From positions 1,976,001 through 2,040,000 of the forward strand of contig NZ_VULY01000018.1 in the NCBI RefSeq assembly GCF_009696485.1: 64,000 nt of DNA, written 5' to 3'. Positions 9,251-17,905 of the stretch are shown here, one piece after another. The translations under genes and the position numbers were made by a program. Position 1 is the stretch's first letter; every line of letters begins with the position of its first letter. Source of the stretch: Suipraeoptans intestinalis. GTDB taxonomy: Bacteria; Bacillota; Clostridia; Lachnospirales; Lachnospiraceae. Below the pieces are notes generated by a model. It did no database searches. It worked only from the letters and a program-made list of their open reading frames with translations, and was not told the origin of the DNA.

Positions 9251-9448
9251 ATGACTGAAAAACAAGAAGTACAGAACGATGAAATACAGACAGTAAAAGA
9301 ACAGACCATACCCCAAAAACCTAACAATATCATGATAAAAAAGATTAGAGGAAAAACTTTTGTAACAGAGATATATTTTGACCCAAACAGTAAGGATACA
9401 TTTCAAGATAAGCTGTTAAAGGTAGTGAAATCGGAACGGAAAGAATAG
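9251..9448 (+). CDS. TnpW-like small transposon protein
   Basis: A 65-residue protein with the signature seen in TnpW proteins of Tn4451-like units: a basic stretch followed by GKTFVTEIYFDPNSKDTFQDKLLK. The other members here lie at 18547, 27320 and 39450 and share the pattern of G, then a VxxxF strand, then a K[IML]L[KR] helix. The role is unknown; it may be an accessory to recombination. The start follows AAAAGGAGGATTGA. Confidence 0.7.
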   Translation: MTEKQEVQNDEIQTVKEQTIPQKPNNIMIKKIRGKTFVTEIYFDPNSKDTFQDKLLKVVKSERKE

Positions 9449-9460
9449 ACAAAATGAGAG

Positions 9461-9490
9461 CAGTAAATCAAAAGCGGTTTACTGTTTTTT
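9461..9490 (+). terminator. CAGTAAA/TTTACTG leader hairpin
   Basis: CAGTAAA pairs with TTTACTG and is followed by six T. The same hairpin, with conserved AATC in the loop, recurs before small mobility genes in IME-2 and at the IME-1 right end. Confidence 0.75.
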
Positions 9491-9525
9491 CTTTGTTCAA
9501 AATTAGAAAGAGAGGAAAACAGAAA

Positions 9526-9846
9526 ATGAAAAACATAGAAGAAAAAATTTTAATGGCAGAAGAAGAAATCAAGCAGTTACAAAACAAAAGAAAAAAACTC
9601 ATCAGTCAGCAGAAAGAGGAAGCACGAAAAAAGAGAGATAGACGGCTTTATGAAAAAGGAGCAGTTTTTGAAAGTATATTTACCGAAAGCAAGGACTTTA
9701 CTAAAGATGAATTTTATCAGCTAATTACATTTCCGAATATTAAAGAAGCAGTCAATCAAAAAATCTTAAAAATCATAGAAAGGCGAGAAGAAAGAGAAAA
9801 TCCAAAGACAGAAAATCAAGAGGAAGAAATGGAAACAGAGGAATAG
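9526..9846 (+). CDS. DUF3847 family protein
   Basis: A 106-residue helical protein. Residues 1-45 form a strongly charged coiled coil (ILMAEEEIKQLQNKRKKLIS). Then comes the conserved DRRLYEKGAVFESI and a short C-terminal region. DUF3847 proteins sit just before MobA relaxases in mobilisable elements and may be relaxosome accessory proteins; this is inferred from position. The ATG follows GAGAGGAAAACAG. A near copy lies at 15791. Confidence 0.85.
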   Translation: MKNIEEKILMAEEEIKQLQNKRKKLISQQKEEARKKRDRRLYEKGAVFESIFTESKDFTKDEFYQLITFPNIKEAVNQKILKIIERREERENPKTENQEEEMETEE

Positions 9847-9995
9847 TCCCTTGTTTACAAGGGCGCACTTATACACCCTAAAGGGTGTGTGCGTTCTCCG
9901 AAGGCTCTTGCAGAGGGCATATCAGCTAACGCTGATACAGGGGAGCTACACTCCCCTACGGAAATAAATTTCCTACCCCTTGTGTACTTCCCAAA
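9847..9995 (-). other. Candidate oriT of IME-1
   Basis: A non-coding block rich in inverted repeats lies between the DUF3847 and mobA genes, including CCCTTGTTTACAAGGG, TATCAGCTAACGCTGATA and AGGGGAGCTACACTCCCCT. On the minus strand at 9861-9870 it reads AAGTGCGCCC, matching the nick-site core of IncQ (RSF1010-type) oriTs, which belong to the same relaxase family as the adjacent MobA. Nicking here is inferred. Confidence 0.7.
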
Positions 9996-9997
9996 AG

Positions 9998-10026
9998 AAA
10001 TCGGATAAAAGCTATCCGATTTTTTT
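9998..10026 (+). terminator. Hairpin with T-run before mobA
   Basis: AAATCGGATA pairs with TATCCGATTT and is followed by T residues. It lies about 60 bases before the mobA start and is repeated at 16264 in IME-2. Confidence 0.75.
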
Positions 10027-10085
10027 AGTAAGTCTTTATCATCGCCACCATATCCATATCAGAAAAAGAGAGGAGGTTTTTACTT

Positions 10086-11546
10086 ATGGCGATATATCAT
10101 CTTAGTATAAAGATTATTTCAAGAGGAAAAGGCAAAAGTGCAGTAGCAGCTTCCGCCTATCGTAGTGGCGAAATGATAAAAAATGAGTATGACGGAATAG
10201 TCCACGACTTTACAAGAAAAGGCGGAGTAGCCCATACAGAAATTCTATTGCCACAAAATGCACCACAGGAATTTTCAGACAGAAGAGCATTATGGAATAG
10301 TGTAGAGAAAATCGAAAAAAGTAAAAACTCACAGCTTGCAAGAGAAATAGAAATCGCCTTACCAAAAGAATTAAATAGAGAAAAACAGATAAGTATTGTA
10401 AGAGAGTATGTAAAAGAAAATTTTGTAAAAGTCGGTATGTGTGCCGATATTGCATTACACGATAAAAATGACGGAAACCCGCACGCACATATCCTACTTA
10501 CCATGCGACCGTTAAATGAAGATAAAACATGGGGAGCGAAATCAAAAAAAGAATATATCCTTGATGAAAACGGAGAAAAAGTAAAACTTAAAAATGGCAA
10601 TTACAAAACAAGGAAAATAAATACAGTGGATTGGAACGAACAAGACAAAGCAGAACATTGGCGAAAAGCATGGGCAGATATTACAAACAAATATCTTGAA
10701 AAAAATAGTATACAGGAAAAAGTAGATCACCGTTCTTATCAAAGACAAGGCATAGAACAAATACCGACTATTCATTTAGGCGTATCGGCAAGTCAAATGG
10801 AAAAGAAAGGCATAACCACCGACAGAGGAAACATCAACCGAGAAATCAGACACCAAAACATGATTTTAAGAGAAATCTCAAGACGAATAAAAGCCTTACT
10901 AAATTGGATAAGAGGAATTGGAAAAGAAGAAAAAGCAGAAACTGATAATATCAAATCCCCTCTCCCATCCAAAGAAAATTTGCTATCCGTTTTTGAAAAT
11001 CTTATCCGTAAAAATGCAAATAACCATAATACAGATTTAGAACAATACATTGAAAGCTATCAATTCTTAAAAGAGAAAAATATCATTTCCTTATCTGAAC
11101 TGAAAGAAAACATAGTTACTTTAAGAGATAGGAACTACAAGACTACAAGAGCTATAAAAGATACCGAAAAGAAAATAGATGATAGAGTACAACTTATCGA
11201 CCATGCCGAAAAATATTTGAAACATAAAGATACCTATACAGCCTATACCAAGCTAAAGAAAAACAAACAAGATACTTTCTACAATGAACATACAGCAGAG
11301 ATTATTTTATTTGAGAGTGCGAAAAAATATCTGAAAGAACATTTAGGAGAAAGCAAGAACTTAGCTATCAGCAAATGGAAATCAGAAGTTGCCACTTTGA
11401 AGAAAGAAAAAGATACCCTATATTCTCAAATCTTAGATATGCGAAAAGAAGTTGAACAAGCTGAAAATGTTAGAAGCTGTATAGATAAATTACTGCAAGA
11501 AAAGAGAGGATTAACACAGGTCAAGAAGCAAGAGTTAGGGCTGTAA
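10086..11546 (+). CDS. mobA: MobA/MobL (MOBQ) relaxase of IME-1
   Basis: The 486-residue relaxase starts MAIYHLSIK, as does RSF1010 MobA. The relaxase domain covers about residues 1-240 and shows the two-histidine motif NPHAHILLTMR. HRSYQRQGIEQIPTIHLG is a second family signature. The C-terminal half is a long coiled-coil-rich region of unknown role. It should nick oriT and lead single-strand transfer through another element's channel. The start follows GAGAGGAGG. It is very similar to the IME-2 protein at 16352. Confidence 0.93.
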   Translation: MAIYHLSIKIISRGKGKSAVAASAYRSGEMIKNEYDGIVHDFTRKGGVAHTEILLPQNAPQEFSDRRALWNSVEKIEKSKNSQLAREIEIALPKELNREKQISIVREYVKENFVKVGMCADIALHDKNDGNPHAHILLTMRPLNEDKTWGAKSKKEYILDENGEKVKLKNGNYKTRKINTVDWNEQDKAEHWRKAWADITNKYLEKNSIQEKVDHRSYQRQGIEQIPTIHLGVSASQMEKKGITTDRGNINREIRHQNMILREISRRIKALLNWIRGIGKEEKAETDNIKSPLPSKENLLSVFENLIRKNANNHNTDLEQYIESYQFLKEKNIISLSELKENIVTLRDRNYKTTRAIKDTEKKIDDRVQLIDHAEKYLKHKDTYTAYTKLKKNKQDTFYNEHTAEIILFESAKKYLKEHLGESKNLAISKWKSEVATLKKEKDTLYSQILDMRKEVEQAENVRSCIDKLLQEKRGLTQVKKQELGL

Positions 11547-11559
11547 AACTTAGTAAAAA

Positions 11560-11610
11560 TATGATATAATATTTAAGATATTAAGTGAAACAAATTTGAA
11601 TCTGGAAAGG
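11560..11610 (+). promoter_or_regulatory. Cargo promoter and 5' box (IME-1)
   Basis: Minus-10 TATAAT (11565-11570) is followed by AAATTTGAATCTGGAAAGG (11593-11610), a member of the 5' cargo box family, just before the methyltransferase start. The layout matches IME-2 at 17852. Confidence 0.6.
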
Positions 11611-11612
11611 AA

Positions 11613-12215
11613 ATGAAAATGTTTTGGGACAAGGTGTCGTTCATCTACGATTTCGTAGAAACTGTTTATAACAAAGACGTATATAACAATACAGGAAAGA
11701 TGGTGGCGTCTTATATCGAATGTACAGATGTGGTTCTCGAATGTGCATGTGGAACCGGTGCGATAAGTAAGCATATCGCCACAAAATGCAACCGGCTTAC
11801 AGCAACGGATTACGCCAATGGAATGCTGCGTCAGGCCAGAAAGAACTTAAAAGGCTTTCATAACATATCTATAGAACAGGCGAATCTAATGAGCCTGGAG
11901 TACGAGGATGAATCTTTTGACAAAGTGGTCGCCGGAAACGTGATTCATTTATTGCAGGAACCCGATAAGGCTCTGAAGGAGCTTGAAAGAGTTGTTAAAA
12001 GCGGCGGGAAAATCATTATTCCCACATATATCAATCGGGAGAAAAAGAACAGCCTAGTTGCAGCAAAGGTATTTGAATTATTCGGTGCAGATTTCAAACG
12101 TCAATTTGATATGAACTCGTATAGAAAATTCTTTGAACGAAATGGTTACTTAGATGTTGATTATACCGTTGTCGAAGGCAAGATGCCTTGCTGTATAGCC
12201 GTAATAACTAAATAG
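11613..12215 (+). CDS. Class I SAM-dependent methyltransferase, cargo of IME-1
   Basis: A 200-residue protein. Motif I (VLECACGTGAISKHIA) near residues 47-62 and the following acidic turn (TATDYANGML) define a Rossmann methyltransferase. DKVVAGNVIHLL and GGKIIIPTYI are later family motifs. The substrate is unknown. Two close starts exist (11613 and 11619). It lies directly downstream of a 5' cargo box, like known resistance genes in this window, so a role in drug or toxin modification is possible but unproven. Confidence 0.85.
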   Translation: MKMFWDKVSFIYDFVETVYNKDVYNNTGKMVASYIECTDVVLECACGTGAISKHIATKCNRLTATDYANGMLRQARKNLKGFHNISIEQANLMSLEYEDESFDKVVAGNVIHLLQEPDKALKELERVVKSGGKIIIPTYINREKKNSLVAAKVFELFGADFKRQFDMNSYRKFFERNGYLDVDYTVVEGKMPCCIAVITK

Positions 12216-12247
12216 ATGTCGGCAAATCGGGATTTATAGAGGTGAGC

Positions 12248-12772
12248 ATGATGTTGGAAATACTGAAAACGAGGTTTTTAGAACACAGGAATCTTCATCC
12301 GGGTCTGGAATGGTCCGAGGTGGAGCATAGGCTGCGTGAGGCTCCCGCTGCCATCGCGGTTTTGCAAAAGATGGAGGAAAGCGGCGGTGAGCCGGACACC
12401 ATGGGTTATGACGTAAAGACGGGAAAACTCATTTTCTGCGACTGCGCAAAGGAATCGCCCGTCGGGCGCAGAAGCCTGTGCTATGACGAAAAGGCATTGC
12501 ATGGGCGCACTAAAAACCCACCGCCAGGCAGCGCCGAACGGAAAGCGAAAGAGATTGGCGTTTCGATGATGACGGAGGAACTCTATCGTCGACTGCAAAG
12601 TCTCGACTCATTTGATCTGAAAACGTCAAGTTGGATCGCTACACCAGATGATATCCGCAGTAAGGGCGGCGCGCTGTTCTGCGAACGCCGCTATGATACC
12701 GTGTTCACTTTTCACAACGGCGCGGATTCCTACTATTCTGTGCGCGGATTCAGAGGGTATATTCTTGTCTGA
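12248..12772 (+). CDS. DUF4256 family protein, cargo of IME-1
   Basis: A 174-residue protein, preceded by AGAGGTGAGC; a GTG six bases upstream is an alternative start. It contains GLEWSEVEHRL, FCDCAKESPVGRRSLCYDEKAL, and RGFRGYILV near the end, as in DUF4256 proteins. No biochemical role is known. The gene is clearly more GC-rich than the neighbouring AT-rich IME-1 genes, suggesting separate acquisition. A 3' cargo box lies 56 bases downstream. Confidence 0.8.
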   Translation: MMLEILKTRFLEHRNLHPGLEWSEVEHRLREAPAAIAVLQKMEESGGEPDTMGYDVKTGKLIFCDCAKESPVGRRSLCYDEKALHGRTKNPPPGSAERKAKEIGVSMMTEELYRRLQSLDSFDLKTSSWIATPDDIRSKGGALFCERRYDTVFTFHNGADSYYSVRGFRGYILV

Positions 12773-12827
12773 GTACCGGACTCAATGATAAAAAACACTG
12801 CGATTTCTTGGACTGGAAAAGCGACAG

Positions 12828-12848
12828 ATTCCAGTTTGTCTAATTGAA
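12828..12848 (+). repeat. 3' cargo box after DUF4256 gene
   Basis: ATTCCAGTTTGTCTAATTGA. Related sequences follow nearly every cargo gene in the window. Confidence 0.6.
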
Positions 12849-12862
12849 TAGAACAATTTTAG

Positions 12863-12897
12863 AAACAGTAAATCACAAAGGTTTGCTGTTTTTTCTT
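12863..12897 (+). terminator. CAGTAAA-type hairpin near IME-1 right end
   Basis: CAGTAAATC...GGTTTGCTG followed by six T. In IME-2 the equivalent hairpin precedes a TnpW-like gene; here no gene follows, so one was probably lost. Confidence 0.65.
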
Positions 12898-12961
12898 ATT
12901 TATTTTTTCAAAATAAAAGCGTCAATAAATCAAAAAAGGTACTTGACAAAACGCTCTCTGG

Positions 12962-13201
12962 GGAACGAAAAAAGATATAGAGCCATATATGGATGGAAAG
13001 TTTCAAAATAATATCCTGCTTACGCAAACAGAACGATTAACTATGAATGGCAGACCGGCTAATCCTAAGTATGCAAGAAATAAGAATGTTCTTGTCATCG
13101 GTGGATCAGGAAGTGGGAAAACGAGATTTTATGTAAAACCGAATCTTATGCAGATGCACTCGTCATATTGTGTAACCGATCCTAAAGGATTAACCTTATA
13201 A
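12962..13201 (+). pseudogene. virD4: virD4 coupling protein, fragment 2 (Walker A region)
   Basis: Native sequence runs from just after GG at 12961 to GG at 13188. It reads GTKKDIEPYMDG, then QTERLTMNGR and the Walker A motif VIGGSGSGKTRFYVKPN, and ends at CVTDPKG where IME-2 enters. Three foreign codons precede a stop. The 75-residue piece has no start of its own and is not expected to make a working product. Confidence 0.88.
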
Positions 13202-13243
13202 GGACAGAGAAAATAATAAAAACTTGGAAAGGAGGTAATTCTC

Positions 13244-14914
13244 ATGTCAAATACGAAAAGAACAGGACAAACAGCCCTTTATGAGCGTTTAAGCAGAGAT
13301 GATGAAATGCAAGGAGAAAGTAATTCCATCACCAATCAAAAACAGCTACTTGAAAGCTATGCGAAAAGAAACGGTTTTGTAAATATCTATCACTATACTG
13401 ATGATGGAGTAAGCGGAACAACCTTTGATAGAGAGGGATTTCAAAAGATGATAAAAGCAGTAGAAGAAAACAAAGTATCTACTGTGATAGTAAAAGATAT
13501 GAGTAGGTTTGGCAGAGATTACCTCAAAGTAGGCTTTTACACCGAAATACTTTTCAAAGAAAAGGGAGTAAGATTTATCGCCATCAATAACGGAATAGAT
13601 AGCGAGAAACAAGCAGAAAGCGACTTTACCCCATTTCTAAATATCATGAACGAATGGTATGCAAGAGATACATCAAGAAAAATACAGTCTATCTTCAGAG
13701 CAAGAATGGAAGAGGGCAAAAGAGTATCACCAAGCGTTCCATACGGCTATTACAGAAACCCTAAGAACAAACAGGAACTACTTGTCGATAAAGAGAGTTC
13801 AAAGGTCGTAAAACGCATTTATAGGCTTGTAATAGAGGGATATGGAGTAACACAGATAGCAGATATACTAACCAAAGATAAAATCCTTATCCCATCAGCC
13901 TATGCAGAAATACACTATCCTGAAAATAACCACAGTTCCAAGAAAAGAGGAATAGAAGACCCGTATTTTTGGACACCAACCACAGTAAGCTATATCTTAG
14001 AAAAGCAAGAATATATGGGACATACTGTACTTGGTAAAACAATATGCCTTGATTATAAGACCAAGAAACGAAGAAAGGCGAAAGAAGATGAACTCATTAT
14101 ATTCAAAAATACCCATGAAGCTATCATAGATGAAGAAACATGGAATAACGCCCAAAGGTTAAGAAAGACAGTAAGAAGAAGTCCGAAGTACGGGACAACA
14201 TCCCACCCATTTACAGGACTTTTAATCTGTTCAGATTGTGGAGGAAAGTTAAGTTACAGAGAGCCGGCAGAACATAAAGAAAAGAAATATGATTGTGATT
14301 ATTGCTTTGTATGCCAACATTACAGACACAGAAAAGGCTCTTGCAGTATGCACTACATCAAGGTAAAAACAGTGAATGAAATTCTCCTAAAATCAATCAA
14401 AGAAATCACAGATTTTGCAAAAGAAGAAAAGCAAGAATTTCTAAAAGTGATGAACAAGTTATCCGATGAAAAACGAGAAGAAAAATATCAAGGATATAAA
14501 GAGAAATTAGAAAAACTGTCCTCAAGGAATGAAGAACTAACAACCCTAATTACAAAACTATATGAAAACCATGCACTTGGAAAAATTCCCGCAAAACACT
14601 TTGATAGATTATTTAATATCTATGACACGGAGCAACAAGATTTAGAAAAGCAAATACAGTATTTTGAAGATGAAATAGAAAGCTATCATCAGAGAAAAGT
14701 TGACAGCGATAAATTCCTAAAAATGATAGAGAAATATACCGACATTGAAGAACTGACAGTAGCAATGATAAATGAGTATATAGAAAAAGTAGTAATCCAT
14801 GAAGCAACAGGAGGAAGAAAAGGCAAAGATAGAAAACAACAAGTTGATGTTTACTTTAACTTTATAGGCAACTGTCAAGTGCCACAGAAAGTTGATATGG
14901 AAAAAATGGCTTGA
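13244..14914 (+). CDS. Large serine recombinase of IME-2
   Basis: A 556-residue protein, start after GGAAAGGAGG, 56 bases inside the left end. The catalytic serine is S17 in ALYERLSRDDE. The resolvase domain spans about 10-150 and the recombinase domain about 165-290. Zinc-ribbon cysteines are in LICSDCGG and CDYCFVCQ. A coiled coil covers about 390-480, followed by the closing motif VYFNFIG. It is presumed to excise IME-2 at its GG cores. Confidence 0.93.
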   Translation: MSNTKRTGQTALYERLSRDDEMQGESNSITNQKQLLESYAKRNGFVNIYHYTDDGVSGTTFDREGFQKMIKAVEENKVSTVIVKDMSRFGRDYLKVGFYTEILFKEKGVRFIAINNGIDSEKQAESDFTPFLNIMNEWYARDTSRKIQSIFRARMEEGKRVSPSVPYGYYRNPKNKQELLVDKESSKVVKRIYRLVIEGYGVTQIADILTKDKILIPSAYAEIHYPENNHSSKKRGIEDPYFWTPTTVSYILEKQEYMGHTVLGKTICLDYKTKKRRKAKEDELIIFKNTHEAIIDEETWNNAQRLRKTVRRSPKYGTTSHPFTGLLICSDCGGKLSYREPAEHKEKKYDCDYCFVCQHYRHRKGSCSMHYIKVKTVNEILLKSIKEITDFAKEEKQEFLKVMNKLSDEKREEKYQGYKEKLEKLSSRNEELTTLITKLYENHALGKIPAKHFDRLFNIYDTEQQDLEKQIQYFEDEIESYHQRKVDSDKFLKMIEKYTDIEELTVAMINEYIEKVVIHEATGGRKGKDRKQQVDVYFNFIGNCQVPQKVDMEKMA

Positions 14915-14917
14915 AAA

Positions 14918-14967
14918 TGGTAAAATGTTGTTAATTATTCAGAGAGAAAAATTAGAAGTTGTAAGGG
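14918..14967 (+). promoter_or_regulatory. Cargo promoter and 5' box (IME-2, first cargo)
   Basis: TGGTAAAAT (minus 10) followed by AAATTAGAAGTTGTAAGGG at 14949-14967, directly before the oxidoreductase start. Confidence 0.6.
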
Positions 14968-14974
14968 TGATTAT

Positions 14975-15664
14975 ATGAAAATTATTATTATACATGGTCA
15001 AAGTCATAAAGGTTCAACATATAATGTTTCAAGAATACTTGCAGATAAATTGGGAGGAGAAGTATCGGAATTTTTTTTACCGAAGGATTTCAATTGTTTT
15101 TGTATTGGGTGTGGGAATTGCTTTACCAAAGGAGAGGTCATGTGTCCACATTTCGAACAGTTGCAACCTTTAACAAATGCCATAGACGAGTCGGATATAA
15201 TTATTCTTGCAAGCCCTGTATATGTATATCATGTTACAGGTTCAATGAAAGCATTTCTTGACCATTATGGTTATAGATGGATGGTTCACCGACCAAGTGA
15301 AAGTATGTTTTCAAAACAAGCTGTCTGTGTTTCAACAGCTGCTGGGGCAGGAACGAAAAAAGCTAATAAAGATATGGCAGATAGCACATTCTTTTGGGGA
15401 TGTGCTAAAACTTATAAATTAGGTATTGCAGTTTGGGAAACAGATTGGAAGAGAGTTGACGAGAAGATAAAATCAAAAGTTGACCGCCAAACAACAACTC
15501 TTTCGAATAAAATAAAAAATAACTATACAAAGGTAAGACCTTCAATAAAAACAAGGATTTTATTCAATATTATGAGAATTATTCAAAAAAAGGGATTGAA
15601 TGAGAGAGATAAGACATATTGGCAAGAGAAAGGATGGCTTGGTAAAAATCGTCCATGGAAATGA
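14975..15664 (+). CDS. NADPH-dependent FMN reductase/flavodoxin-fold oxidoreductase, cargo of IME-2
   Basis: A 229-residue protein with the flavodoxin-like start IIIIHGQSHKGSTYNVSRIL, a cysteine cluster CFCIGCGNCF near residue 45, and the flavin-binding ASPVYVYHVTGSMKAFLDH. This is the iron-sulfur-flavoprotein/NADPH oxidoreductase style. A detoxification or redox role is likely, but the substrate is unknown. It is placed between recombinase and DUF3847 genes and flanked by 5' and 3' cargo boxes. Confidence 0.82.
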   Translation: MKIIIIHGQSHKGSTYNVSRILADKLGGEVSEFFLPKDFNCFCIGCGNCFTKGEVMCPHFEQLQPLTNAIDESDIIILASPVYVYHVTGSMKAFLDHYGYRWMVHRPSESMFSKQAVCVSTAAGAGTKKANKDMADSTFFWGCAKTYKLGIAVWETDWKRVDEKIKSKVDRQTTTLSNKIKNNYTKVRPSIKTRILFNIMRIIQKKGLNERDKTYWQEKGWLGKNRPWK

Positions 15665-15665
15665 C

Positions 15666-15690
15666 AAATCTCCGTTTGTCGAAGTAAAAC
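15666..15690 (+). repeat. 3' cargo box after oxidoreductase gene
   Basis: AATCTCCGTTTGTCGAAGTA, a diverged member of the 3' cargo box family, two bases after the stop codon. Confidence 0.5.
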
Positions 15691-15725
15691 AATTAAATAA
15701 AAACAATAATATAGCAACTTACAAA

Positions 15726-15757
15726 ACAGTAAATCAAATTGGTTTACTGTTTTTTTG
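15726..15757 (+). terminator. CAGTAAA/TTTACTG leader hairpin before DUF3847
   Basis: ACAGTAAA pairs with TTTACTGT, followed by seven T. It lies about 35 bases before the DUF3847 start. Confidence 0.75.
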
Positions 15758-15790
15758 TTGCTCAAAATTAGAAAGAGAGGAAAAGAGAAA

Positions 15791-16111
15791 ATGAAAAATA
15801 TAGATGAAAAAATTTTAATGGCAGAAGAAGAAATAAAGAAGTTACAAAACAAAAGAAAAAAACTCATCAGTCAGCAGAAACAGGAAGAACGAAAAAAGAG
15901 AGATAGACGGCTTTATGAAAAAGGAGCAGTCTTTGAAAGTATCTTTACCGAAAGCAAAGACTTTACCAAAGATGAATTTTATCAGCTCATCACATTTCCA
16001 AATATCAAAGAAGCAATCAATCAAAAAATCCTAAAAATCATAGAAAAGCGAGAAGAAAGAGCATATAAAAATACAGAAAACCAAAAGGAAGAAATGGACA
16101 TAGAGGAATAG
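15791..16111 (+). CDS. DUF3847 family protein
   Basis: A 106-residue near copy of the protein at 9526: coiled coil (ILMAEEEIKKLQNKRKK), RRLYEKGAVFESI and acidic C terminus. The ATG follows AGAGAGGAAAAGAG. Its position before oriT and mobA is preserved, supporting a relaxosome accessory role. Confidence 0.85.
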   Translation: MKNIDEKILMAEEEIKKLQNKRKKLISQQKQEERKKRDRRLYEKGAVFESIFTESKDFTKDEFYQLITFPNIKEAINQKILKIIEKREERAYKNTENQKEEMDIEE

Positions 16112-16258
16112 TCCCTTGTTTACAAGGGCGCACATATACACCTTAACAGGTGCGTGCGTTCTCCGAAGGCTCTTAGCAGAGGGCATATCAGCTAACGCTG
16201 ATACAGGGGAGCTACACTCCCCTACGGAAATAAATTTCCTACCCCTTGTGTACTTCCC
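16112..16258 (-). other. Candidate oriT of IME-2
   Basis: Nearly the same repeat-rich block as at 9847, with CCCTTGTTTACAAGGG and TATCAGCTAACGCTGATA. The minus strand at 16126-16135 reads ATGTGCGCCC, retaining the GCGCCC nick core. Confidence 0.68.
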
Positions 16259-16263
16259 AAAAG

Positions 16264-16291
16264 AAATCGGATAAAAGCTATCCGATTTCTT
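16264..16291 (+). terminator. Hairpin with T-run before mobA
   Basis: AAATCGGATA pairs with TATCCGATTT, about 60 bases before the mobA start, as in IME-1. Confidence 0.72.
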
Positions 16292-16351
16292 TTGGAAGTC
16301 TTATCTATCGCCACCATATCCATATAAGAAAAAGAGAGGAGGTTTTTAGCT

Positions 16352-17836
16352 ATGGCGATATACCATCTTTGCATAAAGATTATCTCAAGAGGAAAAGGCA
16401 AAAGTGCGGTAGCAGCTTCCGCCTATCGAAGTGGCGAAAAGATAAAAAATGAATATGACGGCATAGTCCATGACTTTACAAGAAAAGGCGGAATAGCCCA
16501 TACAGAAATCCTATTACCACAAAACGCACCACAGGAGTTTTCGGACAGGGGAACATTATGGAATAGCGTGGAGAAAATAGAAAATAGTAAAAACTCACAG
16601 CTTGCAAGAGAAATAGAGATTGCCCTACCCCAAGAATTAGACCGAGAAAAACAAATAGAACTTGTACGAGAATATGTAAAAGAAAATTTTGTAAATGTCG
16701 GTATGTGTGCCGACATTGCCCTACACGATAAAGATGACGGAAACCCACACGCACATATCCTATTAACTATGCGACCGCTAAACGAAGATAAAACATGGGG
16801 AGCAAAATCAAAAAAGGAATATATCCTTGATGAAAATGGCGAGAAAATAAAACTCAAAAACGGGAACTATAAAACAAAAAAAATCAATACAGTTGATTGG
16901 AACGATCAAGATAAAGCGGAAGAGTGGCGAAAAGCATGGGCAGACATTACAAACAAGTATCTTGAAGAAAACAGCATACAAGAAAAAGTAGACCATCGCT
17001 CCTATGAAAGACAAGGCATAGAACAAATACCGACCATTCATTTAGGCGTATCAGCTACCCAAATGGAAAAGAAAGGCATAGCCACCGACAGAGGAAATAT
17101 CAACCGAGAAATCAAACATCAGAATAAGATATTAAAAGAAATCGCAATCCGAATAAAAGCCTTAATGAGATGGATAAGAAGTTTAACAACAAACAAGAAC
17201 AAAGATACTCTAACAGAGAACCAAGAGGATATATCTTTAGAATCCACCACCCTATCAAAACAAAATGATTTAACAGATATACTCTATCATCTCGTAAAAG
17301 AAAATGCGGATAACAGTAACATAGATTTAGAAAAATATATTGAAAGCTATCAATTTCTTAAAGAGAAAAATATTACATCAATATCCGAACTGAAAGAAAG
17401 TATATCAGTATTAAGAGATAAGAACTACAAGACTACAAGAGCTATCAAAGATACCGAAAAGAAAACCAATGACAAAGTAGAGCTTATAGACCAAGCCGAG
17501 AAATATTTGAAACATAAAGACATCTACAAAGTTTATACCAAGTTAAAGAAAAGCAAACAGGAAGATTTTTATAACGAACATACAGCAGAAATTATTTTAT
17601 TTAAGAGTGCAAAGAAATATTTGAAAGAACATTTAGGAGAAAGTAAGACCGTGAATATATCTAAATGGAAATCAGAAGTAACAGCATTGAAGAAAGAGAA
17701 AAAGAGCCTTTACAATCAAATATTAAAGATACGAGAAGAAGTAGGACAAGCAGAAAAAGTTAAAACCTGTATAGAGCAGTTACAGAAACAAGAAAAGCGA
17801 CTATCACAGGTAAAGAGAAACGAGTTAGGTCTGTAA
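16352..17836 (+). CDS. mobA: MobA/MobL (MOBQ) relaxase of IME-2
   Basis: A 494-residue protein strongly similar to the IME-1 relaxase. It has MAIYHLCIKIISRGKGKSA, the histidine motif NPHAHILLTMRPL, and HRSYERQGIEQIPTIHLG. The relaxase domain spans about 1-240 and the rest is coiled-coil-rich. The start follows GAGAGGAGG. It nicks its own oriT just upstream; cross-recognition of the IME-1 oriT is likely given the similarity. Confidence 0.93.
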   Translation: MAIYHLCIKIISRGKGKSAVAASAYRSGEKIKNEYDGIVHDFTRKGGIAHTEILLPQNAPQEFSDRGTLWNSVEKIENSKNSQLAREIEIALPQELDREKQIELVREYVKENFVNVGMCADIALHDKDDGNPHAHILLTMRPLNEDKTWGAKSKKEYILDENGEKIKLKNGNYKTKKINTVDWNDQDKAEEWRKAWADITNKYLEENSIQEKVDHRSYERQGIEQIPTIHLGVSATQMEKKGIATDRGNINREIKHQNKILKEIAIRIKALMRWIRSLTTNKNKDTLTENQEDISLESTTLSKQNDLTDILYHLVKENADNSNIDLEKYIESYQFLKEKNITSISELKESISVLRDKNYKTTRAIKDTEKKTNDKVELIDQAEKYLKHKDIYKVYTKLKKSKQEDFYNEHTAEIILFKSAKKYLKEHLGESKTVNISKWKSEVTALKKEKKSLYNQILKIREEVGQAEKVKTCIEQLQKQEKRLSQVKRNELGL

Positions 17837-17851
17837 AACTGGGCTGAAAAA

Positions 17852-17900
17852 TGGTATAATAACATAAATATTGAGTAAAGAAAATTTGAAGTTGTGGAGG
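17852..17900 (+). promoter_or_regulatory. Cargo promoter and 5' box (IME-2, second cargo)
   Basis: TGGTATAAT (17852-17860) and AAATTTGAAGTTGTGGAGG (17882-17900). This is the clearest example of the 5' cargo box; its last bases act as the ribosome site. Confidence 0.68.
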
Positions 17901-17905
17901 AATTT

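Larger units (their letters stand above)
7274..12961 (+). mobile_element. IME-1, Tn4451-like mobilisable element inserted in virD4
   Basis: The element of 5688 bases lies between GG at 7272-7273 and GG at 12960-12961. Its content is serine recombinase, TnpW-like protein, DUF3847 protein, oriT-like region, MobA relaxase, SAM methyltransferase and DUF4256 protein. Removing it rejoins ...SARW with GTKKDIEPY in frame. Backbone GC is low, but the DUF4256 gene is GC-rich. The right end carries TTGACA 17 bases before a CATAAT in the left end when circularised. Confidence 0.88.

Noticed and set aside
9847-9995. CRISPR-like repeats
   Set aside because: The repeats are inverted pairs of differing sequence, not direct repeats with spacers; the block fits an oriT.
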